Positions 35,930-43,910 of a stretch of 64,000 nt of DNA are shown here, piece after piece. Below the pieces are notes generated by a model. The model did no database searches. It was not told the DNA's origin and saw only the letters and a program-made list of their open reading frames with translations. Position 1 is the stretch's first letter. Each line of letters starts with the position of its first letter. Source of the stretch: an uncultured Clostridia bacterium (GTDB lineage Bacteria; Bacillota; Clostridia; Christensenellales; Pumilibacteraceae); contig CAKQPR010000009.1 in NCBI GenBank assembly GCA_934270565.1, forward strand, positions 12,295 to 76,294, written 5' to 3'. Both the position numbers and the translations under genes were made by a program.

Positions 35930-35956
35930 TCGGGCACGGGCGCGTTTTCTGCCCGA
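35930..35956 (+). promoter_or_regulatory. Hairpin in the leader of the SGNH-esterase gene
   Basis: TCGGGCA (35930-35936) pairs with TGCCCGA (35950-35956) around a 13-base loop, five bases before the ribosome binding site AAAGGAG. It might affect translation or mRNA stability. No T run follows, so it is not a terminator. Confidence 0.4.
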
Positions 35957-35974
35957 CCCGAGAAAGGAGAAATC

Positions 35975-36799
35975 ATGAAAGGCTATGACGTCATCGTACT
36001 TGCCGGACAGTCCAACGCGGAAGGTTACGGCGTGGGCGAGGTAAGCGAAGAATACGTTCCGTCCGATTCGGTTCTTATGATCGGCGATAAAGCTTCGCCG
36101 CGTTTCGAAAAAGCCGCCGACGGCACCGAGTTTCTCGCGCTCGAATTCCCGTCCGAAATTACCGTTTCGGTTGCCGACGAACCCGTGGGAGGTGAGGGGA
36201 AAGTCGGTAAGCTCGCACTGTTTTTCGTCAAAAACTACGTCGAGAAGGGCTTGCTTGCTCCCGACAGAAAGATACTGCTCGTCAACGCCGCGGTCGGCGG
36301 CACGGGCTTTGCGAGAAAAGAGTGGGGCGTAGGCAATATCCTTTATCGCCGACTCGTCGCGCTTACCGATTACGCACTCGGCTACGGCGACGGAAAGAAC
36401 GAAATCGTAGCGCTGCTGTGGCATCAGGGCGAATGCGACTCCGTTTGCAACCCCGATTTTACGACCGAAACCCGCTATGAAACCTATAAACGCAACCTTA
36501 CGGCGCAGCTCGAAGATTTCAAAAACCGTTACGCCGCAGTCATAAACGGCAATCTTCCGTTTATCGCGGGCGGCTTCTGCAGCGAATGGTATCTCAAAAA
36601 TAAAATTCCGTGCGACGCGGTTTTACGCGGACTTCGCGAGGTCGCGGACGAGCAGAACGGTGCTTTCGTCGAAACGTCCGATCTTCCGAGCAACAATCAA
36701 AAAACCGCCAACGGCGACGATATTCACTTCTGTCGAGAGTCGCTCCACATTCTCGGTGCGCGTTACTTCGACGCCTACAACGTTATAAAAAACAGATAA
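35975..36799 (+). CDS. SGNH hydrolase, sialate O-acetylesterase-like (SASA domain)
   Basis: A 274-aa esterase of the SASA/DUF303 type. The nucleophile is Ser13 in VLAGQSNAEGYG; LLWHQGECDSV is the conserved second block, and GDDIHFC supplies the Asp and His of the triad. It has no signal peptide, so it would act in the cytoplasm, removing acetyl groups from imported sugars. Start 35975 is supported by AAAGGAG; the frame extends upstream into the promoter and that part is rejected. It ends before a strong bidirectional terminator. Confidence 0.88.
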   Translation: MKGYDVIVLAGQSNAEGYGVGEVSEEYVPSDSVLMIGDKASPRFEKAADGTEFLALEFPSEITVSVADEPVGGEGKVGKLALFFVKNYVEKGLLAPDRKILLVNAAVGGTGFARKEWGVGNILYRRLVALTDYALGYGDGKNEIVALLWHQGECDSVCNPDFTTETRYETYKRNLTAQLEDFKNRYAAVINGNLPFIAGGFCSEWYLKNKIPCDAVLRGLREVADEQNGAFVETSDLPSNNQKTANGDDIHFCRESLHILGARYFDAYNVIKNR

Positions 36800-36864
36800 C
36801 GGTATAGGATTTTCGCGACATAGGCACGATTTTCACGCCGATTTGTCCTTAATAAAAACACAAT

Positions 36865-36902
36865 GCGGCGCACTCCGACAAGACGGAATGCGCCGCGTTT
36901 TT
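36865..36902. terminator. Bidirectional terminator between convergent genes
   Basis: GCGGCGCACTCCG (36865-36877) pairs with CGGAATGCGCCGC (36884-36896) with one mismatch and a six-base loop, followed by GTTTTTAT. An A-rich stretch on the left lets it also stop the leftward GH13 gene. Confidence 0.85.
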
Positions 36903-36925
36903 ATATGTGCCGATCGCGCGTGATT

Positions 36926-38320
36926 TTATAGTTCTGCGATCAGAACTCCGAACGGCTCGAAAACAAAACCGTTTTCGGTCTTGATCGTCAACCTCGAAGC
37001 GAGTATCTTTTCTTTTTCGAAGTCCGGCAAAAATTCCTCCGATTCAGAAACGTTGACGAAGACCCTTACGCACGGAGTTCCGCCGCGAGCGAGCTTCGGA
37101 TCGTCATTTTCGGGACGTATTATTCTGTCGTATTTTACGACCTGCCCGCGTTCGCCGCCGCAACCGACGTTTTCCGTTTCGCCGTCCGCCAGCGCGGGTA
37201 CTGACTTCCGCAGCGAACAGAGCGTTTTCAACCAGTCGTAATGACTTTTTCCGCGCGGTGTGTTTATGGCGTTTACGTCAACGTGCATATCGCCGTAAAA
37301 GCGGTTTGCAAACAACGACTGCGGAGCTCTGCTTCCGCATTCGTATCCGGTATAAATCATCGGCAATCCGTCAAGCGTTTCGATTATCGCATGTGCCGCC
37401 ATAATTCTGTCATCCGTAAAATGTGCATTGATTTTTACGCGCGGATAAGTTTTTTCGCCGTCGCCGCAATGCAGCGGCATACCGTCGGTGATGATGTCGT
37501 GATTGTCTATATATCGCAAAAACGGAGTGCCGTTTTTGCTCGACCGATCCGAATAAACGGCTTGCCCGAATTTGTCTGCGGAAAAGTCTCCGTTCAGAAT
37601 CGCATACAAAAAATACTGTTCGGAAAATCCGTATCGGAAATCCGCAAACCCTTCGGGCGGATCGTTGCCTTCGAAGATAATCAGAGCGTCCGCGAACTCC
37701 GTTTTCAGCTCGTTTGCCGCTTGCTGCCAGAAATCGGACGGAATTCCGTCCGCATAGTCCAGTCTGAATCCGTCTGCGCCGAGCGACAACCAGAATTTCA
37801 TATTTGCAATAACGTATGATCGTACTGCCGCGTTGTCGTAGTTTAAGACAGGGAAGTGGTACGTATTGCCCAGAATGTTGCCGTTTTCGTCCTTCTTCAC
37901 AAAGTTCGTATAGTCGGAAACGATTTTGCACGAAGGTCCGCAATGCGTGTATACAAGGTCGAGAATTACGAACATTCCTTTCCGGTGAGCCGACTGCACG
38001 AACTCCGTGAACGAACCGATGTCGCCGTACTCGGGATCGACGTTGAAGTAGTCTTTGACGCGGTACGGATTTTTAGGGTTTTTCAGCCCGCTCGCCTTTT
38101 GTCTCTCCGACCACGCGCTTTCGTTATCATTGTCGTCCTCGAGCGTAATCGGACAAAGATAAATTATGTCGATTCCGGCATTTTTAATGTAATCAAGCTT
38201 CTTTTCCGCGGCTTCGAGCGTTCCTTCCGGCGTAAACGACCTTAGGTTCAGCTGATAGCATGTCAGTCCGCTAAAACGTTCCGGAAGAGGTTTTCTCGCT
38301 GTTTTCCGTTCGATTTCCAT
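36926..38320 (-). CDS. GH13 alpha-amylase-family enzyme, cytoplasmic
   Basis: A 464-aa GH13 enzyme with no signal peptide. The conserved regions are VILDLVYTHCG (region I), GFRLDYADGI (region II, nucleophile Asp), LIIFEGND (region III, acid/base Glu) and YIDNHDI (region IV). A ~70-residue C-terminal beta domain follows. It should cleave or rearrange alpha-linked glucan or maltooligosaccharide. I chose the start at 38320 because GGAGAAACAT precedes it; the frame to 38380 runs into the promoter. It is transcribed away from an AraC gene and ends at the shared terminator. Confidence 0.9.
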   Translation of the reverse strand: MEIERKTARKPLPERFSGLTCYQLNLRSFTPEGTLEAAEKKLDYIKNAGIDIIYLCPITLEDDNDNESAWSERQKASGLKNPKNPYRVKDYFNVDPEYGDIGSFTEFVQSAHRKGMFVILDLVYTHCGPSCKIVSDYTNFVKKDENGNILGNTYHFPVLNYDNAAVRSYVIANMKFWLSLGADGFRLDYADGIPSDFWQQAANELKTEFADALIIFEGNDPPEGFADFRYGFSEQYFLYAILNGDFSADKFGQAVYSDRSSKNGTPFLRYIDNHDIITDGMPLHCGDGEKTYPRVKINAHFTDDRIMAAHAIIETLDGLPMIYTGYECGSRAPQSLFANRFYGDMHVDVNAINTPRGKSHYDWLKTLCSLRKSVPALADGETENVGCGGERGQVVKYDRIIRPENDDPKLARGGTPCVRVFVNVSESEEFLPDFEKEKILASRLTIKTENGFVFEPFGVLIAEL

Positions 38321-38332
38321 ATGTTTCTCCTT

Positions 38333-38364
38333 CACGCCGCTTGCTTTATTGCGATTTCGGCGTG
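38333..38364. promoter_or_regulatory. Inverted repeat at the GH13 transcription start, possible operator
   Basis: CACGCCG (38333-38339) and CGGCGTG (38358-38364), 18 bases apart. The right arm lies at the predicted start point of the GH13 mRNA, so a bound protein could block transcription. It could equally be a leader hairpin. Confidence 0.4.
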
Positions 38365-38371
38365 TGAAAAA

Positions 38372-38400
38372 ATTATACAATATTCATCGCCTGTAATCAA
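38372..38400 (-). promoter_or_regulatory. Promoter of the GH13 gene
   Basis: On the minus strand TTGATT (38395-38400) and TATAAT (38372-38377) are 17 bp apart, with the mRNA start predicted near 38365. Confidence 0.7.
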
Positions 38401-38421
38401 CCCGAAATTCGCTTCATAAGG

Positions 38422-38450
38422 TTGATTTTTCGGCACAAATATGTTACAAT
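38422..38450 (+). promoter_or_regulatory. Promoter of the divergent AraC gene, leaderless layout
   Basis: TTGATT (38422-38427), a 17-bp spacer, and TACAAT (38445-38450). The ATG at 38457 begins six bases after the -10 box, so the transcript should start at the initiation codon with no room for a ribosome binding site. Confidence 0.62.
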
Positions 38451-38456
38451 GACAAT

Positions 38457-39218
38457 ATGGTTATCGATGATCTGCCGCATAAAATACTCGGCGTCTACAA
38501 ATTAAAGCGAGCGAAAAAATACGGTTGGAGAACGAGCGGAAGGGATTTCGCCGTTCTCAGTTACAGAACCGACGGGGAGGGAACGCGTTTTACGTGGAAC
38601 GAAAACGGGAAAGAAAAAACCGCGTTTGCAGGGAAAACGGACGTCGGTTATTTTCCTTGTTCCGCCTCGTACAGTCAGGAGAGCGGAAGCGAGGAGGTTA
38701 TTTGCATTCATTTTGCTACGGACGGTAACGGCGCAAGCCGAAACCTCGGTTTTCCTCAATTCGAGTTCGGTGCGGTCGAGCTCGGAGACCTTTTCGAAAA
38801 CATTTATTCGGTTTACGCAAAGAAAGAGATGGGATACGAAACGCTCGGAATGTCGATTCTGTTCAAAATATTTTACAGACTCACGACGCGTCGGCCCGAC
38901 CTTCCCGAAAGGATTAAAGCAGTCATCGACGAGAGCTTTACCGACCCCGATTTTTCCGTCGCCTCCGTAGCCCGTCGCATGGATTTTTCCGAAACTTATG
39001 TCAGGCGCTTGTTCAAAGCGCGTTTCGGGCTCGGAATGTCCGATTATCTGATTTCGCTGCGACTTGACGCCGCTGCGTCAATGCTCGCAAGCGGATATTA
39101 TACCGTAAAAGAGGTAGCCTATGCCTGCGGCTATTCCGATCCGAAATATTTTTCAACGGTGTTCGGTCGCGGTTTCGGTATGAAACCTACCGAATATGCC
39201 GCGAAAACCAAAAATTAA
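38457..39218 (+). CDS. AraC-family regulator divergent from GH13
   Basis: A 253-aa AraC-type regulator. The N-terminal half is a reduced cupin (YFPCSASYSQESGSEEVICI). The C-terminal half has two helix-turn-helices (FSVASVARRMDFSETYVRRL, then VKEVAYACGYSDPKYFSTVF). It probably controls the divergent GH13 gene in response to a glucan-derived sugar. The start is the first ATG after a promoter that leaves no leader, and a downstream start would cut the sensing domain. Confidence 0.9.
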   Translation: MVIDDLPHKILGVYKLKRAKKYGWRTSGRDFAVLSYRTDGEGTRFTWNENGKEKTAFAGKTDVGYFPCSASYSQESGSEEVICIHFATDGNGASRNLGFPQFEFGAVELGDLFENIYSVYAKKEMGYETLGMSILFKIFYRLTTRRPDLPERIKAVIDESFTDPDFSVASVARRMDFSETYVRRLFKARFGLGMSDYLISLRLDAAASMLASGYYTVKEVAYACGYSDPKYFSTVFGRGFGMKPTEYAAKTKN

Positions 39219-39328
39219 AGACAATGACTTTTTCCGTGTTTTGCGTTAAAAGAGCAGGAACATAGCTTAACGTCTGAAAAACTTTTCGATCTAAAACAAT
39301 AGAGTTTATATACACCCACCATATGCTA

Positions 39329-39371
39329 AGGGTTTTTGATAGTTATTCTAACCCTCGGTTAGTTTATTTTG
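39329..39371 (+). terminator. Weak terminator candidate after the AraC gene
   Basis: AGGGTT (39329-39334) pairs with AACCCT (39350-39355), and a T-rich stretch ends at 39371. The stem is short and the T run is delayed. Confidence 0.3.
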
Positions 39372-39392
39372 CGCCAAACACCCCTCGTTCGC

Positions 39393-39421
39393 TTGATATT
39401 TTATCGAAAAGGTGATACAAT
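39393..39421 (+). promoter_or_regulatory. Promoter of the polysaccharide cluster
   Basis: TTGATA (39393-39398), a 17-bp spacer, and TACAAT (39416-39421). No other strong promoter is evident before the end of the flippase gene, so it may drive all 15 genes. Confidence 0.6.
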
Positions 39422-39427
39422 GTATAA

Positions 39428-39638
39428 TATACAATGGTATATTTGCGCGCTGTTGTATAAAAATCTACCATCCAAAGCCGGAAGCTTACGGTAGTTGCTT
39501 ATAAAAAATATGACGTAATTACAACAATGTTTTTCGGTGTGTGGGTAAACGCGAAGAGTTTGTATGATCAAGCAGAGACAAGGTGCAGAGCAGCGTAACG
39601 CAATAGAAACTTGTTTATGTGGAAGGAAGCGATAGAGT
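39428..39638 (+). promoter_or_regulatory. Long 5' leader of the polysaccharide operon
   Basis: About 210 bases between the predicted start and the first ATG. It can form pairings such as CTACC/GGTAG near 39466-39496 and ACAAG/CTTGT (39578-39582 with 39610-39614) enclosing a GCG/CGC stem. Long leaders are common before polysaccharide operons and may bind processive antiterminators, but no known motif is identified here. Confidence 0.35.
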
Positions 39639-40922
39639 ATGGCATTTAACGGAACAAACGAAATAAAGCCGTTTTCAAAGAAAGTTTATCTGGCTTCGCC
39701 GACGATGCACGGCGATGAATTGAAGTATATAACGGAAGCTTACGAAACGAACTGGATGTCTACTGTGGGCGCAAACATAAACGAGGTCGAGCGCATTGCC
39801 GCGGAGAAAGCGGGAATGAAATATGCCGTTGCTCTTTCGTGTTGCACCGCAGCGCTTCACTTGTGCGTAAAGTCCGCAGGTGAGAGATTATACGGTAGAC
39901 CCGCGATCGGTCACGGTGCGTTGGAAGGAAAGCGCGTGTTCTGTTCTGATATGACGTTCGACGCAACTCTGAATCCGGTAGTATACGAGGGCGGCGTTCC
40001 CGTCTTTATAGATACGGAAGCGGATTCTTGGAATATGGATCCCATCGCGCTTGAAAAGGCGTTTGAATTATATCCCGAGGTAAAACTTGTGGTCTGCGCC
40101 GAGTTGTACGGTTTTCCGAGCCGTATCGACGTAATAAAGAAGATATGCGAGCGGCACGGCGCGCTTTTGGTCGAGGACGCAGCGGAAGCTATGGGCGCGA
40201 CCGTATCGGGCAGACAATGCGGATCGTTCGGGGATTATGCGGCGATCAGTTACAACGGCAACAAGATCATCACGGGTTCGTCTGGCGGGTGCTTGCTGAC
40301 TAACGATATAGAGGTTGCGAACAAGGCGAGGAAGTGGTCCACGCAGGCGAGGGAGAACGCGCCGTGGTACCAGCACGAAGAAGTCGGCTATAACTACCGT
40401 ATGAGTAACGTGATCGCGGGAGTTATACGCGGACAGTATTCGCATTTAGAGGAGCATATCGCACAGAAGAAAGCCGTATACGAGAGGTATCGCGAAGGTT
40501 TTAAGGATCTGCCCGTAGCAATGAATCCGATTACCGACGGAACCGAGCCTAACTACTGGCTTTCAGCTATGATTATCGACGAAAAATATATGTGCAGGCA
40601 GGTACGAGACGATTCGATGGCATTGTACGCGGCGGAGAAAGGTAAAACCTGTCCGACGGAAATACTCGAAGCGATAGCGTCGATCAATGCGGAAGGACGC
40701 CCGATCTGGAAGCCTATGCATATGCAGCCGATGTACAGAATGAACGAGTTCATAACGCGCGAAGGCAGCGGCAGAGCGAAAACCAACGCGTACATAGCAG
40801 GCGGGGTTTTTGACGTCGGAGCGGATATTTTCAACAGAGGCTTGTGCTTGCCGAGCGATAACAAGATGACGGCAGAAGAGCAAGACAAGATTATAGGAAT
40901 AGTAAGGGCGTGCTTCGAGTGA
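39639..40922 (+). CDS. DegT/DnrJ/EryC1/StrS aminotransferase
   Basis: A 427-aa PLP-dependent sugar aminotransferase. The Schiff-base lysine is Lys209 in SYNGNKIITGSSGG; VALSCCTAALHLCVKSAG and the VEDAAEAMGAT segment are family blocks. These enzymes place an amino group on a keto nucleotide sugar, usually at C4 after a 4,6-dehydratase. It opens the polysaccharide operon, immediately before the initiating sugar transferase, as in EpsN/EpsL or PglE/PglC pairs, so it probably makes the first sugar of the repeat unit. Start supported by GGAAGGAAG. Confidence 0.9.
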   Translation: MAFNGTNEIKPFSKKVYLASPTMHGDELKYITEAYETNWMSTVGANINEVERIAAEKAGMKYAVALSCCTAALHLCVKSAGERLYGRPAIGHGALEGKRVFCSDMTFDATLNPVVYEGGVPVFIDTEADSWNMDPIALEKAFELYPEVKLVVCAELYGFPSRIDVIKKICERHGALLVEDAAEAMGATVSGRQCGSFGDYAAISYNGNKIITGSSGGCLLTNDIEVANKARKWSTQARENAPWYQHEEVGYNYRMSNVIAGVIRGQYSHLEEHIAQKKAVYERYREGFKDLPVAMNPITDGTEPNYWLSAMIIDEKYMCRQVRDDSMALYAAEKGKTCPTEILEAIASINAEGRPIWKPMHMQPMYRMNEFITREGSGRAKTNAYIAGGVFDVGADIFNRGLCLPSDNKMTAEEQDKIIGIVRACFE

Positions 40923-41683
40923 AAGAGTTTTTCGAAAATTTAATATCATCGTGGTGGGGCATAACGATAATCTGTATCATAGCGGTCGCGCTTTGGATAA
41001 CGTTGTCGGCTTTACTGTATCGACCGTTTTTCAAAAGGTTTTACGACTTTACCTTGTCGCTTGTCGCGATAATCGTGCTGTCACCGTTATTGCTGGTTCT
41101 GACGATAGTAGGAGCGATAGCTATGGGCGGTAATCCGTTTTTCGTTCAGTTGCGCCCCGGGAAGAAGGATAAGAACGGAAACGAGAAGATTTTCAAGCTC
41201 ATAAAGTTCCGTACAATGAACAACAAAAAGGACGAAAGCGGCAATCTTCTTCCCGACGAAAAACGTCTCACGAGATACGGCAAATTCTTGCGTTCGACCT
41301 CGCTTGACGAGCTCGGCGAACTATTAAACATTCTAAAAGGCGATATGTCGATAGTCGGACCGAGACCTCTGTTGGTGAAATATTTGCCTCTATATAACGA
41401 GCGTCAACGTTGTCGGCACAACGTTCGTCCGGGGCTTACCGGTTATGCTCAGGTGCACGGTCGGAACGCGATTTCGTGGGAAGAAAAATTCAAACTTGAC
41501 GTTTATTACGTAGAACATATGAATATGGGCTTTGACATTAAGATACTTTTTGATACAGTGTTCACTGTTTTAAACCGCAGAGGTGTAAGTAGTGAGAACA
41601 GTGCGACAATGCAAGCTTTTAGAGGTAATGAGGACACAGAAAGCGTAAAGCAAGATTGTGAAAATATGGAGGGTAACGTATGA
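40919..41683 (+). CDS. Initiating sugar-phosphate transferase (WcaJ/PglC/EpsL family)
   Basis: A 254-aa membrane phosphoglycosyl transferase. A hydrophobic segment (~12-35) and a re-entrant helix (~40-65, RFYDFTLSLVAIIVLSPLLL) precede the catalytic part with LIKFRTM, RSTSLDELGELLNILKGDMS and VGPRPLL. It moves a sugar phosphate from a nucleotide sugar to undecaprenyl phosphate, starting each repeat unit. I chose GTG 40919, which overlaps the previous stop as GTGA; GTG 40910 is possible. The C-terminal tail (NTTATMQAF-like) is unrelated to catalysis. Confidence 0.9.
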   Translation: MKEFFENLISSWWGITIICIIAVALWITLSALLYRPFFKRFYDFTLSLVAIIVLSPLLLVLTIVGAIAMGGNPFFVQLRPGKKDKNGNEKIFKLIKFRTMNNKKDESGNLLPDEKRLTRYGKFLRSTSLDELGELLNILKGDMSIVGPRPLLVKYLPLYNERQRCRHNVRPGLTGYAQVHGRNAISWEEKFKLDVYYVEHMNMGFDIKILFDTVFTVLNRRGVSSENSATMQAFRGNEDTESVKQDCENMEGNV

Positions 41684-42660
41684 ATATTTTGATGTTAAGT
41701 GTAGGTCGTCGAGGGGAATTGCTTAAAGATTTTAAAAAATCTTTACCATTGAATTCAATACTGGTAGCAACAGACTGTAGTCCGTATGCTCCTGCGCTCT
41801 ATATGGCAGATAAGCAGTATATTGTGCCATCTATTAACGATCCGAAATACATCGAGATTATTTTAAGTATATGCAAGAAAGAAAACATAAATGCCGTAAC
41901 GACGTTCATTGATCCCGAAATAGAAACGCTTGCAAAGAATAGAGCGTTATTCGAAGCTATCGGGGTTGAAGTGTTGGCACCATATGAAGAAACAGCGAGA
42001 ATATGTTATGACAAATTCTTGATGTATAATTTTTGCAAGAAAAATGGCATTCCTACTGTTCCTACATATGACTCTCTTGACGATTTTGATATTGCAAGAA
42101 AAAACAACGAAATAGAATTTCCGGTATTTGTGAAACCGAGAAACGGAAGCGGAAGTGTAGGAGCAAGAAGAATATCAGATTATGAAACTTTAAAAAAGGC
42201 AATTGAAATTGACCCGACTTTGATAATACAAGAACTAATGATTGGAATTGATCTCGATGCAGATGTTTACATAGATACCATAACGCACACTGCAGTCGCG
42301 GCATTTTCGAAACGGAAATTAGAAACAAGAATAGGCGGGGCAAGCAAAACGATATCGTTCAAAGACGATAGTCTGTTTTCTTTGATTAAAAGAATTTGTC
42401 AAGTGTTTAAATTTAATGGTCCAGTTGATATGGACTTCTTTTATAAAGATGGTAAATATTATCTATCTGAAATCAACCCCCGATTCGGAGGAGCGTATCT
42501 CCACGCGTATGGATCCGGTGTTGATTTTATAAAGTTGATAGAAAAGAATTTGCAAGGTGAAGCTAATGAACCCAACTTTGGGAATTATGAAGACGGTGTA
42601 ATAATGATGATGTACGACAGCGTTGTCATTAAAAAGCAAAAAGATCTGGCAAATCGGTAA
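41680..42660 (+). CDS. ATP-grasp ligase, carbamoyl-phosphate-synthase-like
   Basis: A 326-aa ATP-grasp enzyme. It has an N-terminal Rossmann-like domain (MNILMLSVGRRGELLKDF), the ATP lid FPVFVKPRNGSGSVGARR, and the metal-binding block YLSEINPRFGGAYLHAYGSG. Such enzymes join a carboxylate to an amine or similar nucleophile. Next to an aminotransferase and with no acetyltransferase in the cluster, it may acylate the new amino group with an amino or other acid. That is inference. The DNA turns strongly AT-rich here, unlike the two genes before it. Overlaps the previous gene by ATGA. Confidence 0.8.
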   Translation: MNILMLSVGRRGELLKDFKKSLPLNSILVATDCSPYAPALYMADKQYIVPSINDPKYIEIILSICKKENINAVTTFIDPEIETLAKNRALFEAIGVEVLAPYEETARICYDKFLMYNFCKKNGIPTVPTYDSLDDFDIARKNNEIEFPVFVKPRNGSGSVGARRISDYETLKKAIEIDPTLIIQELMIGIDLDADVYIDTITHTAVAAFSKRKLETRIGGASKTISFKDDSLFSLIKRICQVFKFNGPVDMDFFYKDGKYYLSEINPRFGGAYLHAYGSGVDFIKLIEKNLQGEANEPNFGNYEDGVIMMMYDSVVIKKQKDLANR

Positions 42661-42689
42661 TTATTTAAAAAAACTACAAACATAAAAAA

Positions 42690-43910
42690 ATGAATATTCT
42701 ATTTTTAACAATGAGCAGAATAGCCTCGTTGAACGAGCATGGGATATACGAAGATTTAATGCGGGCATTTGTGCAAAACGGACATTGTGTTTATGCCGTA
42801 TCACCTGCCGAGGAACGTGATGGCATATCCACTCAGATTACAGAATCGTCGAACAGACATTGTCTGTTAAGAGTGCGTACCGAAAATTTACAAAAAACAA
42901 GTTTTGTGAAAAAAGGAATTGCGACTTTGTGCATCGCTTCAAAATTTAAAAGAGCGATAGAAAAATATTTCAAAAGCATTAAATTTGATTTGATACTTTA
43001 TTCTACGCCGCCGATTACCTTATATGATACGATAAAGTATTTCAAAAAGCGTGATGGTGCACATACTGTCTTATTGTTAAAAGATATTTTTCCACAGAAT
43101 GCATTAGATATAGGTGTATTGAAGCAATCGGGAATTAAAGGAGTAATTTACAGATATTTTCGAAAAAAAGAAAAATCACTTTATGGAGTCTCTGATTATA
43201 TCGGCTGTATGAGTCAGGCGAACGTTGATTACATATTGACACACAATCCCGAAATTGACAGATCGACCGTAAGCATAATCCCTAACAGTATAGAACCGCA
43301 AGATGTTTGCCTGAACAAGGAAGAAAGAGACGCGATGCGCGAAAAATACGGAATTCCGCAAGATAGGACAGTATTCGTGTATGGTGGTAATTTGGGTAAG
43401 CCGCAGGGCATTCAGTTTATAATCGAATGTCTGAAATCGCAAAAATATAACGATAAAGTTTACTTCTTGATTGTCGGAGACGGCACTGAGTTCGAAAAGC
43501 TTCGTGGATTCGTAGAGACCGAAGACCCGAATAACGTTAAGTTGATGCGCCGATTACCGAAAGTTGATTTTGACACGATGATTGCCGCTTGCGATGTCGG
43601 GCTTATATTCCTGGATCATAGGTTTACGATACCGAATTATCCATCGAGACTTCTTTCATATATGCAAGCGGGATTGCCTGTATTAGCGTGCACCGACCCG
43701 AATACCGACGTTGGGAAAGACATTGTAGACGGGGGTTTCGGCTGGTGGTGCGAAAGCGATGATGCCGAGAATTTCAGTAAGCTTATTAATGAGATTTGTT
43801 GTTGCGATTTAACGGAAAAGGGTAATATGGCACGGAAGTATTTAAACAATTATTTCGATGCGACTGACGGATATAGAGCAATTATAGACAAGGTAGGAGA
43901 CCTCAAATGA
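42690..43910 (+). CDS. Glycosyltransferase, GT4-like
   Basis: A 406-aa GT-B glycosyltransferase of the WbuB/GT4 kind. The acceptor-side domain contains DLILYSTPPITLYDTIKYF, typical of undecaprenyl-linked sugar extenders. The donor domain contains FVYGGNLGKPQGIQFIIECL and FIPNYPSRLLSYMQAGLPVLA. It is commonly found with FucNAc-containing O-antigens, so it may add L-FucNAc as second sugar. It starts after a 29-base AT-rich gap without a clear ribosome binding site. The gene is AT-rich. Confidence 0.86.
   Translation: MNILFLTMSRIASLNEHGIYEDLMRAFVQNGHCVYAVSPAEERDGISTQITESSNRHCLLRVRTENLQKTSFVKKGIATLCIASKFKRAIEKYFKSIKFDLILYSTPPITLYDTIKYFKKRDGAHTVLLLKDIFPQNALDIGVLKQSGIKGVIYRYFRKKEKSLYGVSDYIGCMSQANVDYILTHNPEIDRSTVSIIPNSIEPQDVCLNKEERDAMREKYGIPQDRTVFVYGGNLGKPQGIQFIIECLKSQKYNDKVYFLIVGDGTEFEKLRGFVETEDPNNVKLMRRLPKVDFDTMIAACDVGLIFLDHRFTIPNYPSRLLSYMQAGLPVLACTDPNTDVGKDIVDGGFGWWCESDDAENFSKLINEICCCDLTEKGNMARKYLNNYFDATDGYRAIIDKVGDLK

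Larger units (their letters stand above)
39219..39638. other. Intergenic region before the polysaccharide cluster
   Basis: A 420-base stretch without a gene. It is visibly AT-rich compared with the genes on its left. It contains a weak hairpin after the AraC gene (39329-39355), the promoter at 39393-39421 and a leader of about 210 bases. No insertion sequence or JUMPstart/ops-like element was recognised. Confidence 0.6.

Noticed and set aside
39428..39638. JUMPstart/ops element before the polysaccharide genes
   Set aside because: No GGCGGTAGCGTG-like core or GGGGCGGTAG context was found in the leader.
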